DNA from: Bordetella genomosp. 12
GTDB taxonomy: Bacteria; Pseudomonadota; Gammaproteobacteria; Burkholderiales; Burkholderiaceae_B
Assembly: GCF_002261355.1 (NCBI RefSeq)
Contig: NZ_NEVU01000002.1
Location: forward strand, 1,116,001 to 1,180,000
Length of the DNA stretch: 64,000 nt
Direction of reading: 5' to 3'
Position 1 is the stretch's first letter, and each line of letters starts with the position of its first letter. The position numbers were made by a program, and so were the translations under genes. Shown here piece after piece: positions 1 to 9,020 of this stretch. The notes under the pieces were generated by a model that was not told the DNA's origin, did not search any database, and worked only from the letters and a program-made list of their open reading frames with translations.

Positions 1-61
1 CGGCGTTTCCGTTTTGGCGATCTGGTCTACTATGCGCGCTCGCCCGGATTTCCCCGACCTG

Positions 62-973
62 ATGCCGTCTTCCCCCACCCCGAATGCCCGGGCCACCGCC
101 ATTGGCCTGCTTGCTGTCGTCTGCTGGAGCGCCGTCGTTGGCCTCATGCGCAGTATTGCCGAGGCCCTCGGGCCCGCAGGCGGCGCTGCCTGCCTGTTTT
201 CTGTCAGCGCCCTGCTGGTCTGCCTCGTGCGCGGCTTGCCCGCCCTGTCGCGCTTTCATCCCGTCTATCTCTACGGCTGTGGCGCGCTGTTCGCCGCCTA
301 TGAAATCTGCCTCGCGCTGGCCATCGGTTCTGCCCATACACGCGCCGAGGCGCTTGAGCTGGGGATGATCAACTATCTGTGGCCCAGCCTGACGATTGTC
401 GTGGCCGTATTGGCCCGTCAGGCACGAGGCAATGGGCTGTTGTGGCCAGGCGCCGCCCTCTCCTTCTTTGGCATTATCTGGATCACCGGCGCGGGCCAGG
501 CGCTGTCGCTGAGCCGCTTGCAGGATAACGTCGCCAGCAATCCGATCGCTTATGCGCTCGCGTTCGCGGCGGCAGGCCTCTGGGCGGCCTACTCGGTGCT
601 TACGCGCCTCTATGGGCGGGGCGAGAACGGGGTGTCGGTCTTTCTGCTGCTCACGGCGCTGGCCTTGTGGATCAAACACGGCATCAGTGGCGAGCCCAGC
701 GTCGCCACCAGCTTGCTCGCGCATCCCACCGCCGGGCTGCAAGTCCTGGTGCTCGGCGCCTTGGTGGCCATCGGCTATAGCTGCTGGAACCTGGGCATTC
801 AGAAGGGCAACATGGCCTTTCTCGCTGCGGCTTCCTATTTCACGCCCGTGCTGTCGGCGCTGCTGGCGGCCGTGTGGTTGCAGCAAGAGCCCGGTACTGC
901 CTTCTGGCAGGGCGTGGCGATGGTGACCCTCGGCTCGCTGATCTGCTGGTACGCGACCCGGGCGCGGGCCTGA
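62..973 (+). CDS. yddG: Aromatic amino acid exporter YddG (DMT/EamA family)
   Basis: Inner-membrane drug/metabolite-superfamily protein expected to export aromatic amino acids. About ten hydrophobic helices are visible, and blocks such as EICLALAIG, GMINYLWP and GNMAFLAAASYFTPVLS match the E. coli YddG pattern as I remember it. The frame is open further upstream (TTG at 14, ATG at 32). I chose ATG at 62 because its N-terminus (MPSSPTPNARATAIGLL) has the usual length before the first helix, but no start has a good Shine-Dalgarno. The upstream context is cut by the window edge. It converges on livF with a one-base gap and no visible terminator. Confidence 0.85.
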   Translation: MPSSPTPNARATAIGLLAVVCWSAVVGLMRSIAEALGPAGGAACLFSVSALLVCLVRGLPALSRFHPVYLYGCGALFAAYEICLALAIGSAHTRAEALELGMINYLWPSLTIVVAVLARQARGNGLLWPGAALSFFGIIWITGAGQALSLSRLQDNVASNPIAYALAFAAAGLWAAYSVLTRLYGRGENGVSVFLLLTALALWIKHGISGEPSVATSLLAHPTAGLQVLVLGALVAIGYSCWNLGIQKGNMAFLAAASYFTPVLSALLAAVWLQQEPGTAFWQGVAMVTLGSLICWYATRARA

Positions 974-974
974 G

Positions 975-1703
975 TCAAATGCTCAGATAGGCCCGGCCGG
1001 CCACCGGGTCGGCAGCGAGGTCGCGCATGCTGCCTTCATAGCAGATCTGGCCTTTCTCGAGCACATAGGCGCGATCGGCCACCAGAGCGGCAAAGTGCAG
1101 GTTCTGCTCCGACAGCAGAATGCTCGCGCCTTCGGCTTTTAAACGCAGAATCATCTGGGCCATTTGCTCGACGATGATGGGTGCCACTCCTTCGGACGGC
1201 TCATCGAGCAAGACCAGATAGGGGTTGCCCATCAAGGTGCGCGCCACGGCCAGCATCTGTTGTTCTCCGCCACTCATCTGTCCGCCGGGCCGCTCACGCA
1301 GGCTGCCCAGATTGGGAAACAGCTGATAGAGCGCTTGCGGCTGCCAACTCGGCGCGGCGCTGCCATCGGGCCATCGGCGCGTCGGCTGGCGTCCCATGTC
1401 CAGGTTCTCCGCAACGCTCAGGTCAGTGAAGATACGCCGGTCTTCTGGCACATATCCCAGCCCCAGGCGAGCCACCTCAAAGGGCCGCATGGTCGAGACG
1501 TCCTGTCCCATGAAGCGGATCCCGCCGCGCCGTTTGGCGACCAGCCCCATAAGACTTTTGAGCGTGGTGGATTTCCCTGCGCCATTGCGGCCCATCAGGG
1601 CAATCACTTCGCCCCGGCCCACACGCAGACTGACGTCAAACAGAATATGGGCGGCGCCATACCAGGCATTGAGGCGATCGACCTCCAACAAGGCCTGGCT
1701 CAC
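975..1703 (-). CDS. livF: Branched-chain amino acid-type ABC transporter ATPase LivF (operon 1)
   Basis: Cytoplasmic ATPase of a HAAT-family importer, 242 residues, the normal LivF length. Walker A GRNGAGKST lies at about residues 38-46, the signature MSGGEQQML at about 142, and Walker B LVLLDEPSEG follows. The GTG start overlaps the livG stop by four bases (GTGA), so translation is probably coupled. It is the last gene of a minus-strand operon that begins with the binding protein at 5566. The substrate is not certain: LivFG-type ATPases serve amino acid, amide and aromatic acid importers alike. Confidence 0.9.
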   Translation of the reverse strand: MSQALLEVDRLNAWYGAAHILFDVSLRVGRGEVIALMGRNGAGKSTTLKSLMGLVAKRRGGIRFMGQDVSTMRPFEVARLGLGYVPEDRRIFTDLSVAENLDMGRQPTRRWPDGSAAPSWQPQALYQLFPNLGSLRERPGGQMSGGEQQMLAVARTLMGNPYLVLLDEPSEGVAPIIVEQMAQMILRLKAEGASILLSEQNLHFAALVADRAYVLEKGQICYEGSMRDLAADPVAGRAYLSI

Positions 1704-2467
1704 CGCTGTTCTCCAGTTGCCGCAAAGGTACTGCCGCTGCCGAAATACACTTCCTGCACCTTGGGATGATTGCGTATCGCCTCGGCCGCGCCTTCGGCGA
1801 TGAGCCTGCCGCGTGCCAGCACGAGGATGCGATCCGCATAGCCAAAGACCACGTCCATACTATGCTCGGTAAAGAGCACGGCCATGTTGCGCTCGGTGAC
1901 GAGCCGCCGGGTGAGCGCCATCAGCGCCAGGCGTTCGGCCGGCGCCATGCCAGCCGTCGGTTCGTCCATCAGCAACAGCGCGGGGTCGCCGCCCAGGGCA
2001 ATGGCCAGCTCCACCCGCTTGATATCCCCGTAAGCCAGTTCACTGCACGGACGCTCTGTCTGCTCCTGCATGCCAACTTCGGCCAGCAGCGCCAGCGCCT
2101 GCCCACGGTAGCGGCGCGCAGCCGCCTTGCCAACCGCAAAGATCTGCCCATGCCGAGACAACAGCGCCAATTGCACGTTCTCCGCCACGGTCAGGGATGC
2201 GAAGGTGGCGGCGATCTGGAATGTCCGCCCTACCCCCAGCCGGTATATTTCGCGCGGTTTGCGCCCGATCAACGCCTTTCCCGCCAACTGGATGGAGCCT
2301 GAGCTGGCTCGCAGCTGACCGCCCAGCATATTGAACACGGTGGACTTACCCGCGCCATTGGGGCCGATGAGCGCCAGCAACTCGCCAGCGCGCAGATCGA
2401 AGCTCACGCCGTCGACGGCGCGCACACCGCCAAACGCTTTGGACAGATCCCTGACTTGCAGCATCAT
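1700..2467 (-). CDS. livG: Branched-chain amino acid-type ABC transporter ATPase LivG (operon 1)
   Basis: Second ATPase of the importer, 255 residues from the ATG at 2467. That start overlaps the permease stop as ATGA, which decides it over the longer open frame reaching 2500. Walker [10 protein letters not shown] is at about residues 35-43. The signature is the LivG-style [10 protein letters not shown] rather than LSGGQ, and Walker B is [10 protein letters not shown]. The C-terminus EVYFGSGS matches the LivG tail type. It works as a heterodimer with the LivF downstream. Confidence 0.9.
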   Translation of the reverse strand: MMLQVRDLSKAFGGVRAVDGVSFDLRAGELLALIGPNGAGKSTVFNMLGGQLRASSGSIQLAGKALIGRKPREIYRLGVGRTFQIAATFASLTVAENVQLALLSRHGQIFAVGKAAARRYRGQALALLAEVGMQEQTERPCSELAYGDIKRVELAIALGGDPALLLMDEPTAGMAPAERLALMALTRRLVTERNMAVLFTEHSMDVVFGYADRILVLARGRLIAEGAAEAIRNHPKVQEVYFGSGSTFAATGEQR

Positions 2468-4347
2468 GACCTCGCCTTGCGCTGCGCCCACTGGCGCCAT
2501 ACTCCGGCAATGCCCTGCGGAAACACCAATACCAGCAGCACAATGACGGCGCCAAAGAGCGCACGCCAGTACTCCGTGGCACGCATGACGTAATCCTGCA
2601 GCACGGTAAAGCTGGCTGCGCCGACAATCGGGCCGGCCAGGCTTTGGATGCCGCCTAGCAAGACCATGACCAGGCCGTCGACCGATTTGCCCACGGCCAT
2701 CACATCGGGCGACACACTACCTTTGGAGAAAACGAACAGCGCACCGGCCACGCCGCCAAACATGCCCGCCACGACAAACGCCGCCCACTGCACCGCTTTG
2801 ACATCGATTCCGATCGCCTCGGCGCGCAGCGCGGAGTCGCGCGCTGCCCGAAGCGCATAGCCAAAAGGCGAAAAGAGCAGGTGCCGCAAGAGCCACAGCG
2901 ATAGCGCAGCCAAGATGAGCACGAGGTAATAGAAGGCGGCGCCGCTCAACCATTGCGCGGGCCACACACCAATAATGCCGTTGGATCCTCCCGTCAGACC
3001 GTCCCATTGGAATACGACCGACCAGGCAATCTGCGCAAACGCCAGTGTCAGCATGGCGAGATACACCCCCGACAGTCGTACGCAGAACCAGCCAAAAACC
3101 AGTGCGCCCAGCGCCGCGGCAAGCGGCGCGAAAAGCAACGCGGCTTCCATCGGCAAGGCGGCCGCCTTGAGCAGCAGCGCCGCGCCATAAGCGCCGAGAC
3201 CGAAATAGGCGGCATGGCCAAAAGAATGCATGCCGCCCGGCCCCATGATGAAGTGCAGGCTGGCGGCAAACAACACGGCAATCAAAATATCCTGCGCCAG
3301 CACCATGGCGTATGGCCACGCCTGGGCGGCTAGCGGCAATAGCGCCAGCAGCAGCAATACGCCGCCCAGGCAGGCCAGCATACGGCGCGAGGCGAAACGC
3401 AACGGCGCTTCAATCGGCGCGCCGGCCCGGCTGACGGATTGGGGCTTGCCGAACAACCCCCAGGGCCTGAGGACCAGCACGACCGCCATGACGAGGAATT
3501 CCACCACCAGGGTCAGTTTGGAGAATGACAGCGTCCAGCCCATCCACTGAACCGTGCCCAGGGCGATGCACATCGCTTTGATCTCGGCAATGAGCAAGGC
3601 CGCCACGTAGGCTCCCGGCAAAGAGCCCAGGCCGCCCACGACCACGACCACGAAGGCGTCGCCGATAATGCGCAGATCCAGGCCAAGACTGGCCGGTTCG
3701 CGCGGCAATTGCAGTGCGCCGCCCAGGCCGGCGAGCATGGCGCCCAAGGCGAACACCCCCGTAAACAGCCAGGCTTGATTCACGCCCAAGGCACCCAGCA
3801 TCTCTCTATCCTGGGCGGCAGCGCGCACCAGTCTGCCCCAGCGCGTGCGGGTCAACAGCAGCCACAGCCCCCCCAACACGACCGGGCCGGCGGCGATCAG
3901 CACCAGGTTGTAGACGGGGTAACGACGCCCCAGCAGGTCGATCGCGCCTTCGAGCCCCGGCGCCCTTGGACCGAGCAGATCTTCGGCGCCCCAAAGCCAC
4001 AGGCAAGCGTCATTGATCAACAACACGAGGGCGAAGGTGGCCAGAAGCTGGAACAGCTCCGGCGCGCGGTACAGACGGCGCAGCAGGCAGACCTCGATCA
4101 GCGCGCCCAGCGCGCCGACCGCCAGCGCCGCGGCCAACACCGCGAACCAATAGCCGACGGCTCCTCCGCCGATTCCCTGGACCAGGGAATACGCGACGTA
4201 GACGCCCAACATATAGAGCGACCCGTGCGCGAAGTTGACCAGCCGGGTGACGCCAAAGATCAGCGACAGGCCCGCGGCGACCAGAAAGAGCGAAGAGGCC
4301 TCAGCCAGGCCGTTGAGCAGTTGCGCCAGAAAGGCCATGACATCCAT
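2464..4347 (-). CDS. Fused LivH-LivM permease of a branched-chain amino acid-type ABC transporter
   Basis: A single 627-residue membrane protein combines both permease halves. Residues 1 to about 300 are LivH-like ([16 protein letters not shown], then [15 protein letters not shown]). Residues from about 320 are LivM-like ([39 protein letters not shown]). The linker [20 protein letters not shown] is short and polar. The ATG at 4347 lies 13 bases after the binding-protein stop, and the stop overlaps livG by four bases. Such fusions are known in the HAAT family but differ from the separate livH and livM of the second operon at 36.5-38.7 kb. Confidence 0.88.
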   Translation of the reverse strand: MDVMAFLAQLLNGLAEASSLFLVAAGLSLIFGVTRLVNFAHGSLYMLGVYVAYSLVQGIGGGAVGYWFAVLAAALAVGALGALIEVCLLRRLYRAPELFQLLATFALVLLINDACLWLWGAEDLLGPRAPGLEGAIDLLGRRYPVYNLVLIAAGPVVLGGLWLLLTRTRWGRLVRAAAQDREMLGALGVNQAWLFTGVFALGAMLAGLGGALQLPREPASLGLDLRIIGDAFVVVVVGGLGSLPGAYVAALLIAEIKAMCIALGTVQWMGWTLSFSKLTLVVEFLVMAVVLVLRPWGLFGKPQSVSRAGAPIEAPLRFASRRMLACLGGVLLLLALLPLAAQAWPYAMVLAQDILIAVLFAASLHFIMGPGGMHSFGHAAYFGLGAYGAALLLKAAALPMEAALLFAPLAAALGALVFGWFCVRLSGVYLAMLTLAFAQIAWSVVFQWDGLTGGSNGIIGVWPAQWLSGAAFYYLVLILAALSLWLLRHLLFSPFGYALRAARDSALRAEAIGIDVKAVQWAAFVVAGMFGGVAGALFVFSKGSVSPDVMAVGKSVDGLVMVLLGGIQSLAGPIVGAASFTVLQDYVMRATEYWRALFGAVIVLLVLVFPQGIAGVWRQWAQRKARS

Positions 4348-4360
4348 GCCCCTGGCGGAC

Positions 4361-5566
4361 TCAATCCGGCCGACGCAGCTTGCTTACCTCGGCATCCGGC
4401 GGCATCACCTCGGCGCCGCCGACGTAACGAAAGTCCGTCATGATGCCCTTGCCGTCCTTGGTCGCCAGCCGGCCGACGTAAGCCCCCATGGTCGACTGAT
4501 GGTCCAGCGCCCGGTACTCGATCGGCCCGAACGGAATGGTGAGCTGCAAACCGCCAAATGCCTTGATCAAGGCCTCTGTCTCTGCGGATCCCGCCCGCCT
4601 CATCCCTTCGGCCAGCGACTTGATGGCGCTATAGCCCACCACCGATCCCAGGCGCGGATAGTCATGGAATTTGCTCTCATAGGCCTTGAGAAAAGCCTGG
4701 TGCTCGGGCGTATCAATGAACTGCCACGGATAGCCGGTGACGATCCAGCCCGCAGGCGTCTCATCACGGAAAGTGTCGAGGTACTCCGGCTCGCCCGTCA
4801 GCACACTGACGACAGGTCGGTCTTTGAACAGCCCCCGGGTGTTGCCCTCGCGCACGAACTTGGTCACGTCGGTGGCAAACAGCACATTGAAGATCGCATC
4901 GGGCCGGGCGTCATCCAGAGCCTGGACCACACTGCCCGCATCCACTTTGCCCAGCGGCACCGCTTGTTCGGTGACGAACTCGATATCCGGCTGGCCAGCC
5001 TTCATGAGCGCCTTGAAGGTGGCCACCGCCGACTGGCCGTATTCATAGTTCGGATAGACGATCGCCCAGCGCTTTTTATTCAGCTTGAGCGCCTCGGGCA
5101 CCAGCATGGCCACCTGCATATAGGTCGAGGTGCGCAGACGATAGGTGTAGCGGTTTCCCTCTTGCCAGACGATTTTGTCGGTCAGCGGCTCGCTGGCGAG
5201 GAAGAAAACCTTCTTCTGGCGGGCAAAATCACTTAATGCCAGCCCTATGTGCGACAGAAAAGATCCGGTCAGGACATCGACCTTTTCGCGCGTGAGCAGC
5301 TCCTCGGCAGCGCGCACGGCCTCGCCCGGATTGGCATTGTCGTCCCGGATCACCAGTTCGAGCGGCCTGCCGGCGATGCCGCCGGCGGCGTTGACTTCGT
5401 CCACGGCCAGCTGCATGCCCTTTTTATAGGGTTCAAGAAACGCGGGTTGCGCTTTATAGCTGTTGATCTCGCCGATCCGGATGGCGCCCTGCGCGCCCGC
5501 CAGAGCCGAAAAGGCGGCCATGCCCGCTGCCGCCAGCAGCCGTACGCATCCCGAGCCAAGCTTCAT
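4361..5566 (-). CDS. Periplasmic substrate-binding protein of a Liv/HAAT ABC transporter
   Basis: Peripla_BP_6-type binding protein that feeds the fused permease downstream. The ATG at 5566 is preceded by GGGGAAG at good spacing and opens directly into a signal peptide (MKLGSGCVRLLAAAGMAAFS, cleavage near AGA-QG), giving 401 residues. An ATG 12 bases upstream has a poorer site. Typical family blocks are DEVNAAGGIAGRPLELVIRD and WAIVYPNYEYGQSAV. It is first in the operon with permease, LivG and LivF. The ligand cannot be read from sequence; it could be a branched-chain amino acid, amide or aromatic acid. Confidence 0.88.
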   Translation of the reverse strand: MKLGSGCVRLLAAAGMAAFSALAGAQGAIRIGEINSYKAQPAFLEPYKKGMQLAVDEVNAAGGIAGRPLELVIRDDNANPGEAVRAAEELLTREKVDVLTGSFLSHIGLALSDFARQKKVFFLASEPLTDKIVWQEGNRYTYRLRTSTYMQVAMLVPEALKLNKKRWAIVYPNYEYGQSAVATFKALMKAGQPDIEFVTEQAVPLGKVDAGSVVQALDDARPDAIFNVLFATDVTKFVREGNTRGLFKDRPVVSVLTGEPEYLDTFRDETPAGWIVTGYPWQFIDTPEHQAFLKAYESKFHDYPRLGSVVGYSAIKSLAEGMRRAGSAETEALIKAFGGLQLTIPFGPIEYRALDHQSTMGAYVGRLATKDGKGIMTDFRYVGGAEVMPPDAEVSKLRRPD

Positions 5567-5634
5567 GTTCTTCCCCATTGGTGATTCTGCTGCGCGCCCG
5601 CGCGCGAGCCACAGAGTACACCGAGGGCCCGCCC

Positions 5635-7215
5635 TCAGGCGAGCGGCGAACGTCCCTTGAGGCGATACCACTGGGCAAACGCCTCGGCCCGTAAGGGCTG
5701 AGAGACAAGAAAGCCCTGCACATAGCCCACCCCGCGCGCGCGCAGGTAGTCCATCTGAGTCTGTGTGCTCACGCCCTCGGCCACCACCGCCAGGCCGAGC
5801 CGCTTGGCCAGGGCCAGGATGAGGTCCAGAATCGGCGACTCCTGCCCCGCTTCCGTGATGGCGTCGATGAACACCTTGTCCACCTTCAGATAATCGACGG
5901 GAAACTGCTGCAGGTACGACAAAGAGCAGTATCCCGCCCCAAAATCGTCGATGGCCACGCTCAGCCCGGCAGCGCGCAAGTCGCGGATATGTTGTTGCAC
6001 CCTGCCGCTGGTGTCCACCAGGCTGCGCTCGGTGAGCTCCAGCACCAAATGCGGCGCATTTGGCGCGACCTGCTCGGCAAAAGCCTCGATATCGGCCGGA
6101 AAATCCTCCCGCAACAGGTGCTCGGCCGCCACATTGACGCTCAAATGGAAACCCGGAGGCAACCCCAGGAGTGGCAGATCGCGCTCAATCAGGCGCAGCG
6201 CATGACGGGTCAGCGGCACAATGACGCCTTCGGCCTCCGCCGCCGCAATGAAGACCTCCGGGCTGATGACTCCCACGCCCGGCCGCTCCCATCGCATGAG
6301 GGCCTCCACGCCTTCCCAGCGCTCGCTGCCGATGCCCTGTATCGGCTGATACTCCATATGGAATTCACCCGCGCGCATGCCACGATGGATCTGGTCGTGA
6401 AACGACATGCGCTGCATCTGCAGCCGAAACACGGCCCAGCTCATCAGGCAGCCCAACACCAGCGCTACCGGCAGCGATACCAGCAGCAGATGTTGCCATT
6501 CGTCCTGAACCTGGCTCACCGGCAAAAACACGCTGATGTCGATCGGCACGCTTTGCGACAGGAAAGACACGTTCGCGCTCACGGCCCCATAGTCGCGCTG
6601 CTCATAGATCAAATCGCGCGCCGGCCGGCTGGCCAGGGCCATGCCGCCGTTTATCTTCAGCTCGATGCGGTGATTGCTCAGGGCCGCCATGGAATCGAGC
6701 AAGTCCTGCAGATACTGGCTGTCGATTACCGCGATCGCGTGACGGTCGCCCGGCCCGGCCGTGCCGGCCAGCAGCGCCGGACGCTCCTGCACGAAAGATG
6801 AGCCGTTGACCAGGCGTAGCCAACGCCCCGGAGGAATGGCCCAGGGCCAATCTCTGCCGTGGCCGCCCGCCTGAAAGGGTAAGGACGAACAATAAGCCTG
6901 GCGCCCCTCAAACAGCGTCAGCGAACGAAAATAAGGCCGCATGCTCATGGTGCGCGTCAGCACAGGCCGGGCCTGATCGCAGCCGATACGCAGCAAGGGC
7001 TCCATGGCATCGATGCCGAGCCAGGCCTCGCGCAGAATCCGCTCGACCTGGATGCGCGTGATGTTGGCCTCCGTCTCGGCCTGGGCACGGCTGAGCCGCT
7101 GGGCGTTCATCCAGGTCAGCGCCAGGCACGCCACCAGCGGCAGAAACAGCGCGAAGGCCAGCGCGATATACCGCCAATGCCTGCCGCTGCCGCCCGTCAA
7201 ATCCGCTTTATGCAC
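5635..7215 (-). CDS. CSS-motif EAL cyclic-di-GMP phosphodiesterase
   Basis: Membrane-bound c-di-GMP phosphodiesterase of the CSS-EAL (PdeC/YjcC) type, 526 residues. There is a TM helix at about 16-36, a periplasmic domain with C79 and the C109-S-S motif, a second TM near 240-262, and a C-terminal EAL domain. Catalytic signatures are all present: EALMRW, ELTERS, DDFGAGYCS, KVDKVF and AEGV. In the E. coli family a periplasmic disulphide between two such cysteines controls activity, so a redox-regulated enzyme is a fair inference. The GTG start at 7215 follows an AGGA site. It stands alone 68 bases upstream of the ABC operon. Confidence 0.88.
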   Translation of the reverse strand: MHKADLTGGSGRHWRYIALAFALFLPLVACLALTWMNAQRLSRAQAETEANITRIQVERILREAWLGIDAMEPLLRIGCDQARPVLTRTMSMRPYFRSLTLFEGRQAYCSSLPFQAGGHGRDWPWAIPPGRWLRLVNGSSFVQERPALLAGTAGPGDRHAIAVIDSQYLQDLLDSMAALSNHRIELKINGGMALASRPARDLIYEQRDYGAVSANVSFLSQSVPIDISVFLPVSQVQDEWQHLLLVSLPVALVLGCLMSWAVFRLQMQRMSFHDQIHRGMRAGEFHMEYQPIQGIGSERWEGVEALMRWERPGVGVISPEVFIAAAEAEGVIVPLTRHALRLIERDLPLLGLPPGFHLSVNVAAEHLLREDFPADIEAFAEQVAPNAPHLVLELTERSLVDTSGRVQQHIRDLRAAGLSVAIDDFGAGYCSLSYLQQFPVDYLKVDKVFIDAITEAGQESPILDLILALAKRLGLAVVAEGVSTQTQMDYLRARGVGYVQGFLVSQPLRAEAFAQWYRLKGRSPLA

Positions 7216-7283
7216 GCTGTCCTACCGCCCCTGTATCTCGGCAACCTGAAGTTGTGCCGCCAGCGTACCCGAGATTGGCGCAC

Positions 7284-8027
7284 TCAGGCAGCCTCTGAGC
7301 GGCGCGAGAGCAGCCAAGCCACAAATATCAGCCCGCCAGCCCCCAGCAGTGCCGCCGCGGCGTAATAAATCGGGCGTGCGCGCAGAATGTGCTCGGCCTG
7401 CACGCTGGCGCGCGCAATCATCTTCGCGTCAGCGCCGGCCGCCAGCGGCGTGGGGTCCAGCGGCGCGACGATATAGGCAAACGCCAGCAGGATGGCGCCG
7501 AGCAACATCACAAACAGCGCCGCCCAGCCTAGCGCGGCCACCCTGGGCGGGCGAGCCACGGATCGGGCTGACGCCTTGGGCGCCTTGCTATCTTTCTTGG
7601 CCGGGCTCTTCTTGGCCGCTTTGGGAGCCCGCGCTGGTTCACGCGCCTGCTCCGCGCGTGGCGTGCGTAGCCGGCGCCACAATCCCGGGGCGGCCGCGGC
7701 CAAACCGAGCGCGACGGTCGCGCCCATCAGCGCCGCCGCGGACACATGGCTGTTGCCAGCCAACCATTGCGCCTGCCCGGCGACCAGCGCACTTTTGCCC
7801 AGCCAGGCATGCAAGGCATGGCCGCTGGCATAACAGGCGGCCAGCGCAACCATCACCGCCACGAATACCGCCAGTCCGCTGGCCAGGTCCTGTTGGCGTT
7901 CGGTCTCGAACGACTGCACGGATCGCCGCACAAGGCCCAGACAAATGACGGCCAGCCCCAGAAAAATCGCCGCGGCGATCCAGGCCAGTGCAAATCCATA
8001 GGCAAAACGCGCCAAAACCACCGTCAT
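7284..8027 (-). CDS. Unknown four-helix membrane protein with a basic Ala/Lys/Pro linker
   Basis: I do not recognise the family. From the ATG at 8027 (AGGATT eight bases upstream) it is 247 residues. There are three hydrophobic helices in the first 125 residues (FAYGFALAWIAAAIFLGLAVI; LAVFVAVMVALAACYASG; AALMGATVALGLAAAAPGL). A cytoplasm-like stretch rich in Lys, Ala, Ser and Pro follows (KKSPAKKDSKAPKAS), then two helices at 165-190 and near the C-terminus. The first half resembles DUF350-type membrane proteins in spacing, but I would not assign it. The open frame continues to 8084 without a better start. Confidence 0.6.
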   Translation of the reverse strand: MTVVLARFAYGFALAWIAAAIFLGLAVICLGLVRRSVQSFETERQQDLASGLAVFVAVMVALAACYASGHALHAWLGKSALVAGQAQWLAGNSHVSAAALMGATVALGLAAAAPGLWRRLRTPRAEQAREPARAPKAAKKSPAKKDSKAPKASARSVARPPRVAALGWAALFVMLLGAILLAFAYIVAPLDPTPLAAGADAKMIARASVQAEHILRARPIYYAAAALLGAGGLIFVAWLLSRRSEAA

Positions 8028-8223
8028 CGAAGCAATCCTGTCTCTACCAGAAGGCGCCCCCGCTGCGCGAGCACCTAAATTCAATTAAATCAGCGGCTTA
8101 TTTACCACAATCAAAGTCAAAAATCTAAGAAATCACATCAATATTGCGCATGCCCCGTGGCAGCGCCCCGGCGCTGCCTGGCCGGCCGGCCTGCGAGGGC
8201 GTAGACTGGCGCCTTTGCCCGCC
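8028..8223. promoter_or_regulatory. AT-rich divergent promoter region
   Basis: This spacer separates the divergent membrane-protein and hydratase genes. Bases 8076-8130 are clearly AT-rich compared with the surroundings and are the likely shared promoter. I could not pick a convincing -35/-10 pair in either direction. Confidence 0.4.
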
Positions 8224-9000
8224 ATGACAGAAACCATTCAGTTCTATCCGGGCGCGCCAATGGCCGCGCGCTTGCTGCGTCAGGCCCGACGCCACCCGGC
8301 AGACCGCCTGCCCGAGACCTGCCGCCCCGCCACCCAGGGCCAGGCGCTGGCCGTCCAACAGGCCCAGGCGGCCTTGCGATTGGTCGAGGGTGACCCCATC
8401 GCGGGCTGGAAATGTGGCCTGCCTCAAGACGGCCGGCTGAAACTGGCGCCCATCTATGTCAGCGGGTTGCGCCAGGCCGGCGCCTTGACGCTGGGCCAGG
8501 ACACGATACGCATCGAGCCCGAAATCGCCTTTGCGCTGATTGCCGATCTGCCGCCGCGCGCTGAAGCCTATACCGCACCCGAGATCGATGCCGCCGTCGG
8601 TCAGGCCCGCCTGGCGCTGGAGGTCCTCGGCAGCCGTTATCGCCAGCCCGACACCTTGCCTCACGCTGAACTGCTGGCCGATCATCTCTACAACGCCGGC
8701 ATGGTGCTGGGCCCGGCCATCGACCGGGCCGCGCCGCTGACGATGACGCTGACCCTGGACGTTGCCGGGCAAGCGGCCCGCGTGCTGGAAGGCCGGCACC
8801 CCGATGGCGCCCCGCGCGCCGGCCTGTATTGGTTGGTCAATTTTCTACGTGAAAACGGTATCGGTCTGGTGAGCGGCCAGCACATCATCACCGGTTCTTA
8901 CGCCGGCTATCTGGACATCCCCGCCCAGGGCCAGGTCAGCCTGAGCTATGGCGACCTGGGTCGGATCACCCTCGATCTGACGGCCGGCCCGCCCCTCTAG
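8224..9000 (+). CDS. 2-keto-4-pentenoate hydratase family protein (MhpD/HpaH-like)
   Basis: A 258-residue member of the FAH-related hydratase/decarboxylase family that acts on 2-hydroxy-dienoic acids in aromatic ring-cleavage pathways. The family pattern is seen in AGWKCGL, IEPEIAFAL (metal-binding ExE), RLALEVLGSRY, DHLYNAGMVLG and GLVSGQHIITGSYAGYL. No other catabolic gene is adjacent, so the physiological substrate is unknown. The start is ATG at 8224; an in-frame TTG at 8215 would add three residues. It converges on the TerC-CorC gene with a 20-base gap. Confidence 0.78.
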   Translation: MTETIQFYPGAPMAARLLRQARRHPADRLPETCRPATQGQALAVQQAQAALRLVEGDPIAGWKCGLPQDGRLKLAPIYVSGLRQAGALTLGQDTIRIEPEIAFALIADLPPRAEAYTAPEIDAAVGQARLALEVLGSRYRQPDTLPHAELLADHLYNAGMVLGPAIDRAAPLTMTLTLDVAGQAARVLEGRHPDGAPRAGLYWLVNFLRENGIGLVSGQHIITGSYAGYLDIPAQGQVSLSYGDLGRITLDLTAGPPL

Positions 9001-9020
9001 GCCGCTCGGGCGGCGCGTTC

